This document shows positions 24,711 through 32,412 of a DNA stretch of 36,197 nucleotides, piece after piece. The translations under genes were made by a program, and so were the position numbers. This stretch comes from a virus. The notes under the pieces were generated by a model that made no database searches, was not told where the DNA came from, and worked only from the letters and a program-made list of their open reading frames with translations. The stretch spans positions 1 to 36,197 of IMG/VR virus record IMGVR_UViG_3300003323_000534; one strand, given 5' to 3'. Numbering within the stretch: position 1 is the first letter of the stretch; each line of letters opens with the position of its first letter.

Positions 24711-24991
24711 GCCGCCGCAAGCGCTACCGCGAGACCACTGAGTACCTCGCCGCAGCGCGCCGCTTCATCCGCGCCGCCGGCCGTCGCGTCGCGGACGCCG
24801 ACGAGCACGAGCTCGAAGGACTCCTCGGCCTCGCCGACATCGTCGCCGAAGCCATCCAGCACGCAGTCGACGGGCAACGGGCCATGGGCAAGTCCTGGTC
24901 CGACATCGCCCGAGCGACCGGCAAGACGCCGCAGGCCGCGCACAAGCGCTGGTCTCGCGACCTCGCCACTACGACACCCAAGGACGCCTGA
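24707..24991 (+). CDS. helical DNA-binding-like protein
   Basis: 94 residues, ATG overlapping the previous stop. All helical; the C-terminal part, KSWSDIARATGKTPQAAHKRWSRDL, is a helix-turn-helix of the sigma-4 or AsnC type. The N-terminus is basic. A possible early regulator. The stop overlaps the start of the replication gene (TGATG). Confidence 0.65.
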   Translation: MSRRKRYRETTEYLAAARRFIRAAGRRVADADEHELEGLLGLADIVAEAIQHAVDGQRAMGKSWSDIARATGKTPQAAHKRWSRDLATTTPKDA

Positions 24992-25818
24992 TGCCGTACT
25001 TCCCGGTCGACGACCAAGCACCCTTCCACCCCAAGTTCATCGCCGCAGGCAACGCCGCTATCGGCCTCTGGACCCGCGCCGGCGCGCTCTGCAAGGCGCA
25101 TGCCTCCGGCGGCTGGCTGTCCCACGACGCCGCACGGACGATCGGCACCGCTGCTGAGATCAAGAAGCTGCTCAAGGTGAACCTGTGGGAACACATGACG
25201 CGTGACGATGAGCCGGGCTACGTCTTCCACGATTGGACCGACTCCAAGGGCAACGGCACCGCGGAGGAGGAGACCGAGCGCCGAGAGTCCGAGAAGGAGC
25301 GGAATCGGATCCGTCAGGCCGAGTACCGGGCACGCAAGAAGGCGGAGCGCGAGGCTGAGATCGAGGCCGAGCTTGAAGCGAGGCGTAACGGTGTGACTAA
25401 CGGCGTTAGTAACGCCCGACGTAACGCCCCTGTCACGACTACCCCCAGTCCCAGTCCCAATCCCACTGACGGACTGGACATGACTCGACAACCTGGAATC
25501 CGTCCAGAAACGACCGCGAGGCTCTGGACGGATCAGCAGGAGATCTCCGAGTTCGTTCGAGCCAGGGCGAAGCGTGCTGGGGTCGTGGACCTCGGTCGTC
25601 TCGGCTCGATGCTCGCCACGACCGTCGAGCAGCTCGGCCCGCTCTCGGCCCACGCCGCAGTTGTCCTCATCGAGAGCCTGCTGCACCGGGCCCGTGGCGA
25701 AGTCCGGTCCGTGGACGGCTACATCATCACCTGCATCCGGCAGTCGCCGGACGGCGTTCGGGACCTCTACGAGACCGAAGACCTCGCCGCCATCAGCGCC
25801 CCGCAGGTCGGTGCCTGA
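24991..25818 (+). CDS. replication initiation protein
   Basis: 275 residues. The N-terminal wing (PYFPVDDQAPFHPKFIAAGNAAIGLWTRAGALC to YVFHDW) is the winged-helix pattern of actinophage replication initiators. A very charged helix follows (about 88-130, EEETERRESEKERNRIRQAEYRARKK), then a low-complexity RNGV/TNGV and Pro/Ser part that overlaps the iterons, and a C-terminal helical domain. No helicase or polymerase motif is present, so host enzymes are probably recruited. The candidate origin lies inside the gene, as in lambda O. Confidence 0.75.
   Translation: MPYFPVDDQAPFHPKFIAAGNAAIGLWTRAGALCKAHASGGWLSHDAARTIGTAAEIKKLLKVNLWEHMTRDDEPGYVFHDWTDSKGNGTAEEETERRESEKERNRIRQAEYRARKKAEREAEIEAELEARRNGVTNGVSNARRNAPVTTTPSPSPNPTDGLDMTRQPGIRPETTARLWTDQQEISEFVRARAKRAGVVDLGRLGSMLATTVEQLGPLSAHAAVVLIESLLHRARGEVRSVDGYIITCIRQSPDGVRDLYETEDLAAISAPQVGA
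25380..25468 (+). repeat. 12-bp iterons, candidate replication origin
   Basis: TAACG occurs at 25386, 25398, 25410 and 25422, exactly 12 bp apart, mostly within the frame GTAACG followed by G/C-rich bases. GGCGTTA-G-TAACGCC (25403-25417) is also a perfect inverted repeat. A 6-bp CCCAGT-like repeat follows (25443-25465). The array lies in the replication initiator gene and could be its binding site. Confidence 0.6.
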
Positions 25819-26060
25819 TGGCCCCCATCGCCGACACCACCGGCTACCCGCCGCGGCCGTCCGACGACTGCATGCGCATCCTCTTCGGCCGCACCGGCGA
25901 CCCGCATGCGCAAGCCGAGTTCGACGAGGCGTACCGCGCCGAGATCATCGCCGCCGGCTTCGACCCCGACTTCCACCACCACCGTCCCGCACCCCGCATC
26001 GACGAAGCCGTCCGAGGGCAGGGCAAGGACTACGCACTCCCGAGAGGCGACCGTGACTGA
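25818..26060 (+). CDS. small hypothetical early protein
   Basis: 80 residues, ATG sharing a base with the replication gene stop. His/Asp/Pro-rich middle ([16 protein letters not shown]) after an amphipathic helix ([17 protein letters not shown]). No recognised domain. It overlaps the start of the methyltransferase gene by 8 bases. Confidence 0.62.
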   Translation: MAPIADTTGYPPRPSDDCMRILFGRTGDPHAQAEFDEAYRAEIIAAGFDPDFHHHRPAPRIDEAVRGQGKDYALPRGDRD

Positions 26061-26733
26061 TCAGCGCAAGCCCTACTACGAAGACGAACACGTGACGCTC
26101 TACCACGGCGACTGCCTTGAGCTGACCGAGTGGACCTCCGCTGACGTTCTCGTGAGCGACCCCCCGTACGGCACCCAGTTCAGCGCCGAGAACCCGAACG
26201 GAGGCTACGGCCGCCGACAGAACGCCGGCGTTGGTCCTGAGGGATTCACGATCGCCAACGATGGCTCCACCGAAACTCGCGACGCAGCGCTGGCCCTGTG
26301 GGGGAGCAAGCCTGCACTGGTCTTCGGTTCACCTCGGCTGCCCGACCCGCCGGGGAACTGGGCGGACCGCCTCGTGTGGGACAAGAAGCGACCCGGCATG
26401 AACGGCGGACCGTGGCGGTACAGGCACGAGTCGATCTACGTCACTGCCGGTTTCGTGCGCACCTCCAACGCCTCGGTCTCGATCCTCACGGCGTTTCCCG
26501 ACCAGAGCGAGCACATGCACGCCAAGCCCCTCGGGCTCATGACCGCGTTGGTGGAAACAGCTCCTCCGGGAATCATCGCCGACCCGTTCGCCGGCAGTGG
26601 CACCACCCTCGTGGCGGCCGCCCACCTCGGCAGGCACGCCATCGGCGTCGAAATCGACGAGCGGTACTGCGAACTCCTCGCAAAGCGTCTCGGTCAGCAG
26701 ACCTTCGACCTCGACTGGGGCGACGCGTCGTGA
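26053..26733 (+). CDS. DNA methyltransferase, beta class (N6-adenine or N4-cytosine)
   Basis: 226 residues, GTG start with GAGAGG upstream. The catalytic motif IV, SDPPYG (35-40), comes before the AdoMet-binding motif [10 protein letters not shown] (177-185), which is the beta-class order. No restriction enzyme is encoded nearby, so it is an orphan, probably masking phage DNA against host restriction or affecting regulation. The region between the motifs is short and may carry the target-recognition part (residues about 60-150). The sequence recognised cannot be told from this. Confidence 0.88.
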   Translation: MTDQRKPYYEDEHVTLYHGDCLELTEWTSADVLVSDPPYGTQFSAENPNGGYGRRQNAGVGPEGFTIANDGSTETRDAALALWGSKPALVFGSPRLPDPPGNWADRLVWDKKRPGMNGGPWRYRHESIYVTAGFVRTSNASVSILTAFPDQSEHMHAKPLGLMTALVETAPPGIIADPFAGSGTTLVAAAHLGRHAIGVEIDERYCELLAKRLGQQTFDLDWGDAS

Positions 26734-26794
26734 ACGCCCACACCAACCGATCGGCGCTCGCCGCATGAGCGCTCCGACTTCCAGGAAGGCAACC

Positions 26795-27502
26795 ATGACC
26801 GACACCGCTGTCCGCATCTGCCCGCCAGACCACAAACACGGTCAGAGCAACACATGCCGCTCGAACCACCACTGCCAGTGCGAGGAGTGCCGAGCGGCAC
26901 ACCGCGAGTACGCCCGGAAGGTGCGCCGCGAGAAGGCGTACGGCCGCTACGAGTCGTCGCTGATCTCGGCTCGCGGTGCACATCGACGCATCCAGGCGCT
27001 CGCACGGCAGGGCTGGTCTCAGAAACGGCTTGGCGACCGCCTCGGCTGGGCGCAGCAGCGCGTGAACCAGGTTCTCGCAGGACGGCTGATCACGAAGGCT
27101 GTGCACGCGCGGATCGATGAGCTGTTCCGCGAGCTGTGGGACAAAACGCCGGAGGCGGTCTCGAAGTGGGACCTGGCGTCGATCTCCCGCACCCGGGCGA
27201 AGGCCGCCGCGGCTGGGTGGCCTCGCCCGCTCGACTGGGACGACATCGACAACGACGAAGCGCCGGCGCACGTCTCCCGGTCGAACGACGACGTGGATCA
27301 CACCGCCGTGGAACTCGCCGTCGGCGGCACCGTCGTCCGCCTCACCCCCGCCGAGCGCCGCGCCGCGGTCCGCATCCTCCACGGCCACGGCCTCACCGAC
27401 CCGGACATCGCAACCCGCCTCGCCTGCTCCGACCGCACCGTCCTCCGCATCCGTCACGGCGAGCTCCACCTGCCCGCCAACACCGAAACGAGCGCAGCAT
27501 GA
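26795..27502 (+). CDS. two-domain DNA-binding protein (zinc motif plus HTH modules)
   Basis: 235 residues, ATG with AGGAAGG upstream; an in-frame ATG at 26765 is an alternative. N-terminal NTCRSNHHCQCEECRAAHREYARK is a likely zinc site. It is followed by a helix-turn-helix (about 63-92, RRIQALARQGWSQKRLGDRLGWAQQRVNQVL). The C-terminus repeats the resolvase-type HTH seen in the 23486 gene (AAVRILHGHGLTDPDIATRLACSDRTVLRIRHGELHLPA). This is a modular regulator with two or more DNA-binding units, typical of actinophage early regions. Confidence 0.75.
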   Translation: MTDTAVRICPPDHKHGQSNTCRSNHHCQCEECRAAHREYARKVRREKAYGRYESSLISARGAHRRIQALARQGWSQKRLGDRLGWAQQRVNQVLAGRLITKAVHARIDELFRELWDKTPEAVSKWDLASISRTRAKAAAAGWPRPLDWDDIDNDEAPAHVSRSNDDVDHTAVELAVGGTVVRLTPAERRAAVRILHGHGLTDPDIATRLACSDRTVLRIRHGELHLPANTETSAA

Positions 27503-27837
27503 CCCTCACGACCGAGGGGGACCGCCCGCCCGTCACGCCAGACCGGTCCTATGGGCCCACCGAGATCCGCGTCCCGATCCACTCCCACACCTGGTGGCGA
27601 CTCGCCGGCGTGGCAGAAGACGCCGGCATCACCGTCGGCGACCTCCTCACCGAGATCACGCTCGACGGCCGCGCGCTCGCCGCAGCTGAACGCCGCGCTG
27701 CCCGCGACCGGGCCGCATCTGCACGCGCCCTCGCCCAGATCGCCGCGAAGTACCACGACAGCTCCGTCGACGACGAGGACTTCCTCGCCTGGATCGAGAG
27801 CGTTCTTCCGACCAACCCCGACAAGGAGACCCGATGA
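27499..27837 (+). CDS. small helical early protein
   Basis: 112 residues, ATG overlapping the previous stop. It has EIRVPIHSHTWWRLAGVAEDAGITVGDLLTEIT, then an Ala/Arg-rich helix and an acidic stretch (HDSSVDDEDFLAWIESVL). The first part resembles ribbon-helix-helix-like proteins (strand, helix, helix). No firm family. The stop overlaps the next ATG. Confidence 0.65.
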   Translation: MTLTTEGDRPPVTPDRSYGPTEIRVPIHSHTWWRLAGVAEDAGITVGDLLTEITLDGRALAAAERRAARDRAASARALAQIAAKYHDSSVDDEDFLAWIESVLPTNPDKETR

Positions 27838-28400
27838 CCCTCGAACTCCGCCACACCCCGCAGCAGGCACGCTCCACGGCCACGCTCACCGCCCTCACCG
27901 ACGCCGCCCGTGTCGCCGCCGAGACGTTCGGCTACGACCGGTTCACCACCGCCGACGTCGCCCAGATCTCCGGCCGCAGCATCGGCACCGTCTACCGGTA
28001 CTTCCCCGACCGGCTCGCACTCCTCGACGCGATCGACCCCGGCCGGAAGGTCGCCGCCGACGTGCGCGCCGAACGAGCACGCCAGAACGAGAAGTGGGGC
28101 CAGCAGAACCACCCCGACGGCACCGGCCCACTCACTGCTCCGCTGCTCGACATGCTCATGCGCATCGATCAGTCTCGCAGCGACGACTACCGAACGGCAG
28201 CGTGCGAGCTCGCCGCTGCAGCGACCCGGTCGACCGACGAGGCAGCTGTCACCGGGAACGTCACGTGGCTCGACATCACCCTCGAGGAGTTCGTCGAAGC
28301 CACCGCGGAGTCCGATCCCACGAAGCTCCGAACCGAGCTGATCCAGCTTGCTGCCGTCGCGCAGCAGTGGGCCGAGGCGATCGATCGGCGGTTCGCCTGA
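27834..28400 (+). CDS. TetR-type HTH fused to a MazG-like domain
   Basis: 188 residues. Residues about 16-67 are a TetR DNA-binding unit (AARVAAETFGYDRFTTADVA, GRSIGTVYRYFPDRLALLDAI). The usual TetR ligand domain is absent. Instead residues 78-99 read VRAERARQNEKWGQQNHPDG, and EEFVEA (151-156) plus ELIQLAAVA (168-176) follow. That order, KWG-HPDG then EExxE with a second Glu after 12 residues, is the phage MazG-like pattern. The usual last Asp is Gln171, so nucleotide-cleaving activity is uncertain. The gene is coupled to its neighbours by 4-base and 1-base overlaps. Confidence 0.78.
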   Translation: MTLELRHTPQQARSTATLTALTDAARVAAETFGYDRFTTADVAQISGRSIGTVYRYFPDRLALLDAIDPGRKVAADVRAERARQNEKWGQQNHPDGTGPLTAPLLDMLMRIDQSRSDDYRTAACELAAAATRSTDEAAVTGNVTWLDITLEEFVEATAESDPTKLRTELIQLAAVAQQWAEAIDRRFA

Positions 28401-28567
28401 TGGCTGTCGATGGCGTGAAAAGTACGTGGGAGACCGGAGCGAAGCACGGCCTATACCTCGAAGTCGTCGATGAGGAAGGAGAGCCGGAGCAGTGGTTCAT
28501 CGACTGCTGGTGCCCGTTCAGCAGGAATCACTCCGGCCACCCACTCGAACCCAAGGAGCTCTGCTGA
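28400..28567 (+). CDS. 55-residue early protein
   Basis: ATG shares a base with the TetR/MazG stop. Sequence: VKSTWETGAKHGLYLEVVDE, then WFIDCWCPFSRNHSG and LC at the end. Three Cys, possibly a small metal-binding fold. The stop overlaps the next ATG. No known family. Confidence 0.6.
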   Translation: MAVDGVKSTWETGAKHGLYLEVVDEEGEPEQWFIDCWCPFSRNHSGHPLEPKELC

Positions 28568-28815
28568 TGCCCACCGACGTGCACCTGATGGAGAAGACGC
28601 TCCTCACCGTCGCGCTCGAGGACACGAGGCCCGGCACCCACATGGCTGCCGCGATGGTCGACCCCGACGGCACAGCCCGCATCGAACTCCTCGAGCGGCG
28701 CCCGGACGGCTGGGTGAACCTCACCGACGACGACGCCCCGACCACCTCCCTCGACATGGCCCACAAGTACGACGACCTCGTCGTCACCCGACTCCCGGAA
28801 GGCACCGCATCATGA
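28567..28815 (+). CDS. small hypothetical early protein
   Basis: 82 residues, coupled start (TGATG). Beta-rich (LLTVALEDTRPGTHMAAAMVD, ARIELLERRPDGWVNL) and ends in a helix and strand with DDLVVTRLPEG. No motif. A 4-base overlap leads to the next minigene. Confidence 0.62.
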   Translation: MPTDVHLMEKTLLTVALEDTRPGTHMAAAMVDPDGTARIELLERRPDGWVNLTDDDAPTTSLDMAHKYDDLVVTRLPEGTAS

Positions 28816-28886
28816 CCGAGAACGACCGCGCCGTGCAGGTGTCCGTGTCGCTGCCAACGCGCGAGCAGAACAGAGCCGACCGATGA
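28812..28886 (+). CDS. 24-residue minigene
   Basis: A very short frame from ATG 28812 to TGA 28886 with ATGA overlaps at both ends, so it may serve mainly to pass ribosomes to the next gene. The peptide ends in a charged, Arg-rich tail. Coding status is uncertain. Confidence 0.35.
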   Translation: MTENDRAVQVSVSLPTREQNRADR

Positions 28887-29077
28887 AGCGCACCGGCTTC
28901 AAGATCATCGACCGACGCACAGGCCAGCGCGTGACCTCGGTGACCTACTTCAGCGAGCAGGGCGCGCGCGATGACATCGCCAACTGGCAGAACCGGCATG
29001 ACCGCGGTGGGCGTCCGGACATCACGCGAGACCTGCTGGTGAACATGACCGTCGTCGAGGAGGACCACCATGGCTGA
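28883..29077 (+). CDS. small hypothetical early protein
   Basis: 64 residues, ATG overlapping the previous stop. It starts MKRTGFKIIDRRTGQRVTSV and has an acidic end (MTVVEEDHHG) after DITRDLL. Small alpha/beta protein, no known family. Overlaps the next gene by 8 bases. Confidence 0.62.
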   Translation: MKRTGFKIIDRRTGQRVTSVTYFSEQGARDDIANWQNRHDRGGRPDITRDLLVNMTVVEEDHHG

Positions 29078-29672
29078 CCGCATGATCCCGGTGCCGGAGT
29101 CGCTGATCGAGCGCGTGCAGCTCGCAATCCGTGAAGGCCTCTACCCGGACGCGCCCGAGTGGGCGGAGCTGGACCACCAGCTTGCCCTGCTCTCGCAGCC
29201 GACCCTGACCGCACACCCGACCGTGCCCGCGACTGATCTGCCCGAGCTCCGCTACTCCGCCAACCAGCACGCCGGACGATTGCGTGCACGAGTGCGTGAG
29301 CTGCCCGACTCCTACCGCCGTGACGCAGCCCTGATGACGGAGGCCGCGGACCAGCTTGAGTACCTGAGTCGCGCCGAACTGGACAACCACCACGCCGCCG
29401 ACATGTGCCCCTACTGCACCCCCGACCCGACGCAGCGCCGGCGCGACCAGGTGGACGTGGACGCACTAGTACACGAACTCTTCCCGGAGCGCCGGCCGAC
29501 GCCCGAGCCGCCACGCATCGAGGACAGGGCACCGCGTACGCCGCCCTGCGCAGACCCGAACGTGAACCGGTGGTACTGCCTCCGCGGTGCCGACGGGATG
29601 TGCCCGCTTGCGAAGTGCGTCGACCCGTCCACGATCAGCGACGTTACCCCACCCACGGGAGCGGACCGGTGA
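29070..29672 (+). CDS. hypothetical protein with two Cys-rich parts
   Basis: 200 residues, ATG after GAGGAGG. Helical N-terminal two-thirds (ESLIERVQLAIREG, LRARVRELPDSYRRDAALMTEA). A first CxxC (MCPYCTPDP) near 112 and a second group (CADPNVNRWYCLRGADGMCPLAKC) near the C-terminus suggest two zinc sites. Not recognised. Coupled by GTGA to the next gene. Confidence 0.65.
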   Translation: MADRMIPVPESLIERVQLAIREGLYPDAPEWAELDHQLALLSQPTLTAHPTVPATDLPELRYSANQHAGRLRARVRELPDSYRRDAALMTEAADQLEYLSRAELDNHHAADMCPYCTPDPTQRRRDQVDVDALVHELFPERRPTPEPPRIEDRAPRTPPCADPNVNRWYCLRGADGMCPLAKCVDPSTISDVTPPTGADR

Positions 29673-29809
29673 TCATGATCGGCACCCGAACGGCCGCCTG
29701 CCCGTGCTGCACCTCCCAGGGCCGTCATGGTCGGGACACCTGCCGGGCCTGCAACGGGTCGGGTCGGATCGCTCAGGCCGTCCTGCACGGTGAGGAGCCG
29801 ACGGTATGA
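29669..29809 (+). CDS. 46-residue DnaJ-type zinc-finger peptide
   Basis: GTG start overlapping the previous stop (ATG 29675 is an alternative). ACPCCTSQGRHGRDTCRACNGSGR contains CxxC and the CxxCxGxG knuckle typical of DnaJ zinc fingers, here on its own. Such isolated fingers may bind misfolded or nucleic-acid partners, but the target is unknown. Confidence 0.6.
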   Translation: MIMIGTRTAACPCCTSQGRHGRDTCRACNGSGRIAQAVLHGEEPTV

Positions 29810-29919
29810 GCCCGTCCCCGGAGGCGGTCGCTCAGGCGCAGGCCCTCATCGATGACCACATGTTCAAGCACTGGGCGGCGGGAGTGCTCGCCCGAGCAGA
29901 AGGAGACACGACAGCATGA
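29806..29919 (+). CDS. 37-residue helical protein
   Basis: ATG at 29806 overlaps the previous stop and the stop overlaps the next ATG. Sequence is one acidic-to-polar helix, AQAQALIDDHMFKHWAAGVL. Unknown function. Confidence 0.5.
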   Translation: MSPSPEAVAQAQALIDDHMFKHWAAGVLARAEGDTTA

Positions 29920-30284
29920 GCGACAACACCACCCTCGACGTCGAGGGCTACTCCGCGGCCGACCCCATCGAGAGCGACGAGGACTGGCACGACGAGATCG
30001 GCAGCCGCATCCTCTACTGGTGGTCCGAGCACAAGTTCCACGACCGCAACGGCTGGTACGCGGAGCTCGCCGGTAGCCCGAAGTGCCTCGCCCTCGGCCA
30101 CGAGTGGAACCCTGAAGGCGACGACCTCGAGCACGAACGGTTCGGACACGAACCCGGATGGGGCGGCGACAACTGGATCTGCCCCGACACCCGGTACGGA
30201 TCCGCCTGCACCGAGTGCGAGGGGGAGTGCCACCTCGGCGAGTGGCCCGCCGACGACATCCTCTGGGCGGCGGTCCGAGCATGA
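29916..30284 (+). CDS. acidic Trp/Cys-rich protein
   Basis: 122 residues, AGGAG upstream and ATGA overlap. Very acidic, with DEDWHDEIGSRILYWWSEHKF, GHEPGWGGDNWICPDTRYG and a Cys group (ACTECEGECHLGEW). Probable small metal-binding protein of the early operon. No named family. Confidence 0.65.
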   Translation: MSDNTTLDVEGYSAADPIESDEDWHDEIGSRILYWWSEHKFHDRNGWYAELAGSPKCLALGHEWNPEGDDLEHERFGHEPGWGGDNWICPDTRYGSACTECEGECHLGEWPADDILWAAVRA

Positions 30285-30607
30285 CCGCCCAGCACCTCGT
30301 CGAGGTCATCGGCCCCACCGACAACCCGTTCGCCAACGGCCTGTTCACCTGCACCGGCAGCCCCGACGACGACTGCCACCAGTACCCGTCCTGCGACTGC
30401 GAAACCTGGCCCTGCGAACACCCCGCAGAACGGCAAGCATCCTGCTGGATGACCCCCTGGTGGAACGACGGCTGCGACCTCGCCGACACCTACCTCGACG
30501 ACGACGGCAACCACGACCGCTCCACCTGGCACTCCGGACCCGTCCGAGGCACCTGGCAAGGCGACGGCCTCACCTGGCAGTACGACGAACAGGACACCAC
30601 CCCATGA
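30281..30607 (+). CDS. Cys-rich, Trp/Asp-rich protein
   Basis: 108 residues, coupled start. Seven Cys fall between residues 24 and 65 (FTCTGSPDDDCHQYPSCDCE, WPCEH, SCW, GCD), and the C-terminal half is Trp/Asp/Thr-rich (WHSGPVRGTWQGDGLTWQYDEQD). Probably metal-bound. Unrecognised. Confidence 0.63.
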   Translation: MTAQHLVEVIGPTDNPFANGLFTCTGSPDDDCHQYPSCDCETWPCEHPAERQASCWMTPWWNDGCDLADTYLDDDGNHDRSTWHSGPVRGTWQGDGLTWQYDEQDTTP

Positions 30608-30927
30608 GCCGCAACCGCCGCGCCACCAACCGCACCCCGACACCAGCAGCCCAGGTGCACGAGGAGAAGGCGCTCGCCGAAGTCGTCCGCGTCCGCGTCG
30701 CCGATCTTGGCCCACAGCACATCGGCTGTCGCGTCGAGGTCAGCGACCGCTACGACGGCATGATCGGCCCGGCCGCCGGGACGCTCGTCGGCTACCGCCC
30801 CGCGACCACGCCGCCGAACTACCGGGACGGCGGCGCACCCTGGCGCACGCTGCTCCTCGCGCAGGGTCCAGGCAGGGGAGAGCCCGCCACCGTCCGCGAG
30901 GTGGACCACATCCGCATCGCCCTCTGA
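30604..30927 (+). CDS. last protein of the early operon, unknown function
   Basis: 107 residues, ATG overlapping the previous stop. Basic N-terminus, then a strand-rich part (VVRVRVADLGPQHIGCRVEVSDR, GTLVGYRPATTPP, WRTLLLAQG). May be a small beta domain. It is followed 7 bases later by a strong terminator. Confidence 0.63.
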   Translation: MSRNRRATNRTPTPAAQVHEEKALAEVVRVRVADLGPQHIGCRVEVSDRYDGMIGPAAGTLVGYRPATTPPNYRDGGAPWRTLLLAQGPGRGEPATVREVDHIRIAL

Positions 30928-30934
30928 CCGAACC

Positions 30935-30966
30935 GAAGAGCCCCGCCACGAGCGGGGCTCTTCTTC
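30935..30966 (+). terminator. rho-independent terminator of the early operon
   Basis: GAAGAGCCCCGC (30935-30946) pairs with 30952-30963 around CACGA, followed by a short pyrimidine/T-rich tail. It marks the end of the gene run that starts at 22982. Confidence 0.8.
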
Positions 30967-31059
30967 GTCGTCCGGGGCTCCGAAATCGGTCGGAACTTGT
31001 CGGCGTGTCGCTGCAGGTTGTTGGTCTGCCCTGTCACTGGGCATCCAGAGCATCGAAAC

Positions 31060-31422
31060 ATGTCCAATCCGCAGACCGACGAGCTGATGCATCGGCTCCG
31101 CAACACGGCCGCTATGCAGCGGTCGATCGGCCTCACGGCCGGCGCCGACATGCTCGAGTCGGCTGCCTCCACCATCGCTGACCTCGCCGCAACTGTGTCC
31201 GTGCTCCGGGCGGCCGACCTGTCCGCCGTCGCACCTGCCGGCCGGGTCATCACCACCCGCGACGAAGCCCTCGCGCTCCGCGCTGGCGCTGTCGTCGTCA
31301 ACGAGCCCGGCAAGGCCTACCAGATCAAGCCCACTCCAACCGCGGCGGACGGCTACATCGAGCAGGTCGTCGCCGCGTACATGCTGCCCCTCACGGTCAT
31401 CCACGAGGGCGACCCGGCATGA
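31060..31422 (+). CDS. small hypothetical protein
   Basis: 120 residues, first gene after a 132-bp gap in which I see no convincing promoter. The N-terminus is helical (TDELMHRLRNTAAMQRSIGLTAGADMLESAASTI). The C-terminus is beta-rich (GAVVVNEPGKAYQIKP, AYMLPLTVI). No Shine-Dalgarno is obvious. Stop overlaps the next ATG. Confidence 0.62.
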   Translation: MSNPQTDELMHRLRNTAAMQRSIGLTAGADMLESAASTIADLAATVSVLRAADLSAVAPAGRVITTRDEALALRAGAVVVNEPGKAYQIKPTPTAADGYIEQVVAAYMLPLTVIHEGDPA

Positions 31423-31634
31423 GCAGCGACCTCCGCATTGCGGGCTCGACCGTCCACGTCGAGGGATGCCTCTGGGCCGGCCGCCGCACGTCGCGACGCT
31501 GGTTCGAATCCGGCAGCACGCCGCGCGAGCGCATCGTCGACGCCATCCGCCGGCAGGGCTTCACCGCGTGCCCCGACTGCCGCCCCCTCGACACCCTCAC
31601 GTCCACCACCCCGGAAGGAGCCCGCCGTGGCTGA
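31419..31634 (+). CDS. small hypothetical protein
   Basis: 71 residues, ATG overlapping the previous stop. Contains GCLWAGRRTSRRWFESG and CPDCRPLD, one CxxC. Overlaps the next gene by 8 bases. No known family. Confidence 0.58.
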   Translation: MSSDLRIAGSTVHVEGCLWAGRRTSRRWFESGSTPRERIVDAIRRQGFTACPDCRPLDTLTSTTPEGARRG

Positions 31635-32121
31635 CCGCAGCACCATCCTGAGCACCGCCGACCACCTGATCTCGAAGGACCGAGCTGACGTATACGGCCC
31701 GCCCCGCCAGTCGTTCGGCCGCATCGGCGCGCTGTGGGGCGCCATGCTCGGCACCGACGCGATCGCACCCGAGACGGTCGCCCTGATGCTGGTGCAGCTC
31801 AAGGTGTCCCGCATCATCTCCTCGCCGGATCACGAGGACTCCTGGGTGGACCTCTGCGGGTACGGCGCCCTCGGCGCGGAGCTCGCGACCGCTGGGGAGC
31901 CTGCCGCGGACGTCGTCCCGAGTCCGGACCGTTCGCCGTCTGACACGATGCGCCGCTGGGCCGGCGTGGTCGTCGGTTCGGGGGAGCGGGTCGAGTTCGA
32001 TGCGCTTCCGTCCGACATCACGATCGTCACGGAGACGAAGCTCGGCGGCCACGTGGAAGCGCACGGCGCGGACGGCGTCGACCGTGAGCTGCGCTTCCTC
32101 GCGGAGGTGCCGCGTGGCTGA
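31627..32121 (+). CDS. DUF6378-like protein
   Basis: 164 residues, GTG start with GGAAGGAG upstream. Residues about 1-85 carry DHLISKDRADVYGPPRQSFG, PETVALMLVQLKVSRI and DSWVDLCGYGALGAELA, the pattern of the phage family DUF6378. The last third (RWAGVVVGSGERVEFDAL) is an added beta part. Biochemical role unknown. Confidence 0.7.
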   Translation: MADRSTILSTADHLISKDRADVYGPPRQSFGRIGALWGAMLGTDAIAPETVALMLVQLKVSRIISSPDHEDSWVDLCGYGALGAELATAGEPAADVVPSPDRSPSDTMRRWAGVVVGSGERVEFDALPSDITIVTETKLGGHVEAHGADGVDRELRFLAEVPRG

Positions 32122-32317
32122 CGAACGTAAGTGCTACGCCGGGGACCTCGGCTCCGACGCGCTCGGGAAGCAGGTTCACCTCGGCGACGAGGTCACCGTC
32201 GGCCCCGTGGTCGAGGTCACCCACCGCGTCAACGCGCGCGGCGTGAAGACGACCCGGATCCTGTCCGAGACCGAGGGCCAGCGCGTGTACGACACCGCCC
32301 TCGTCGAGGTGCGCTGA
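32114..32317 (+). CDS. small hypothetical protein
   Basis: 67 residues, GTG start overlapping the previous gene by 8 bases. Short strands (VHLGDEVTVGPVVEVTHRV, TTRILSETEG). No motif. Its stop shares a base with the next ATG. Confidence 0.58.
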   Translation: MADERKCYAGDLGSDALGKQVHLGDEVTVGPVVEVTHRVNARGVKTTRILSETEGQRVYDTALVEVR

Positions 32318-32412
32318 TGCGCCGCCACGTTGACCTGGTCGCACGCCTAGCTCTTCTCGCGCTCGTCGTCCTCATCCTCGTCGGCTCGATCGGGATGGCG
32401 GCGACGTCGTGA
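32317..32412 (+). CDS. 31-residue membrane peptide
   Basis: ATG at 32317 (TGATG coupling). Basic start followed by a single hydrophobic segment, LALLALVVLILVGSIGMAA. Could be a small membrane effector. Short, so moderate confidence. Confidence 0.5.
   Translation: MRRHVDLVARLALLALVVLILVGSIGMAATS

Noticed and set aside
26730-26768. 12-residue frame between methyltransferase and the next gene
   Set aside because: Has GTGA and ATGA overlaps, but is too short to support as a gene.
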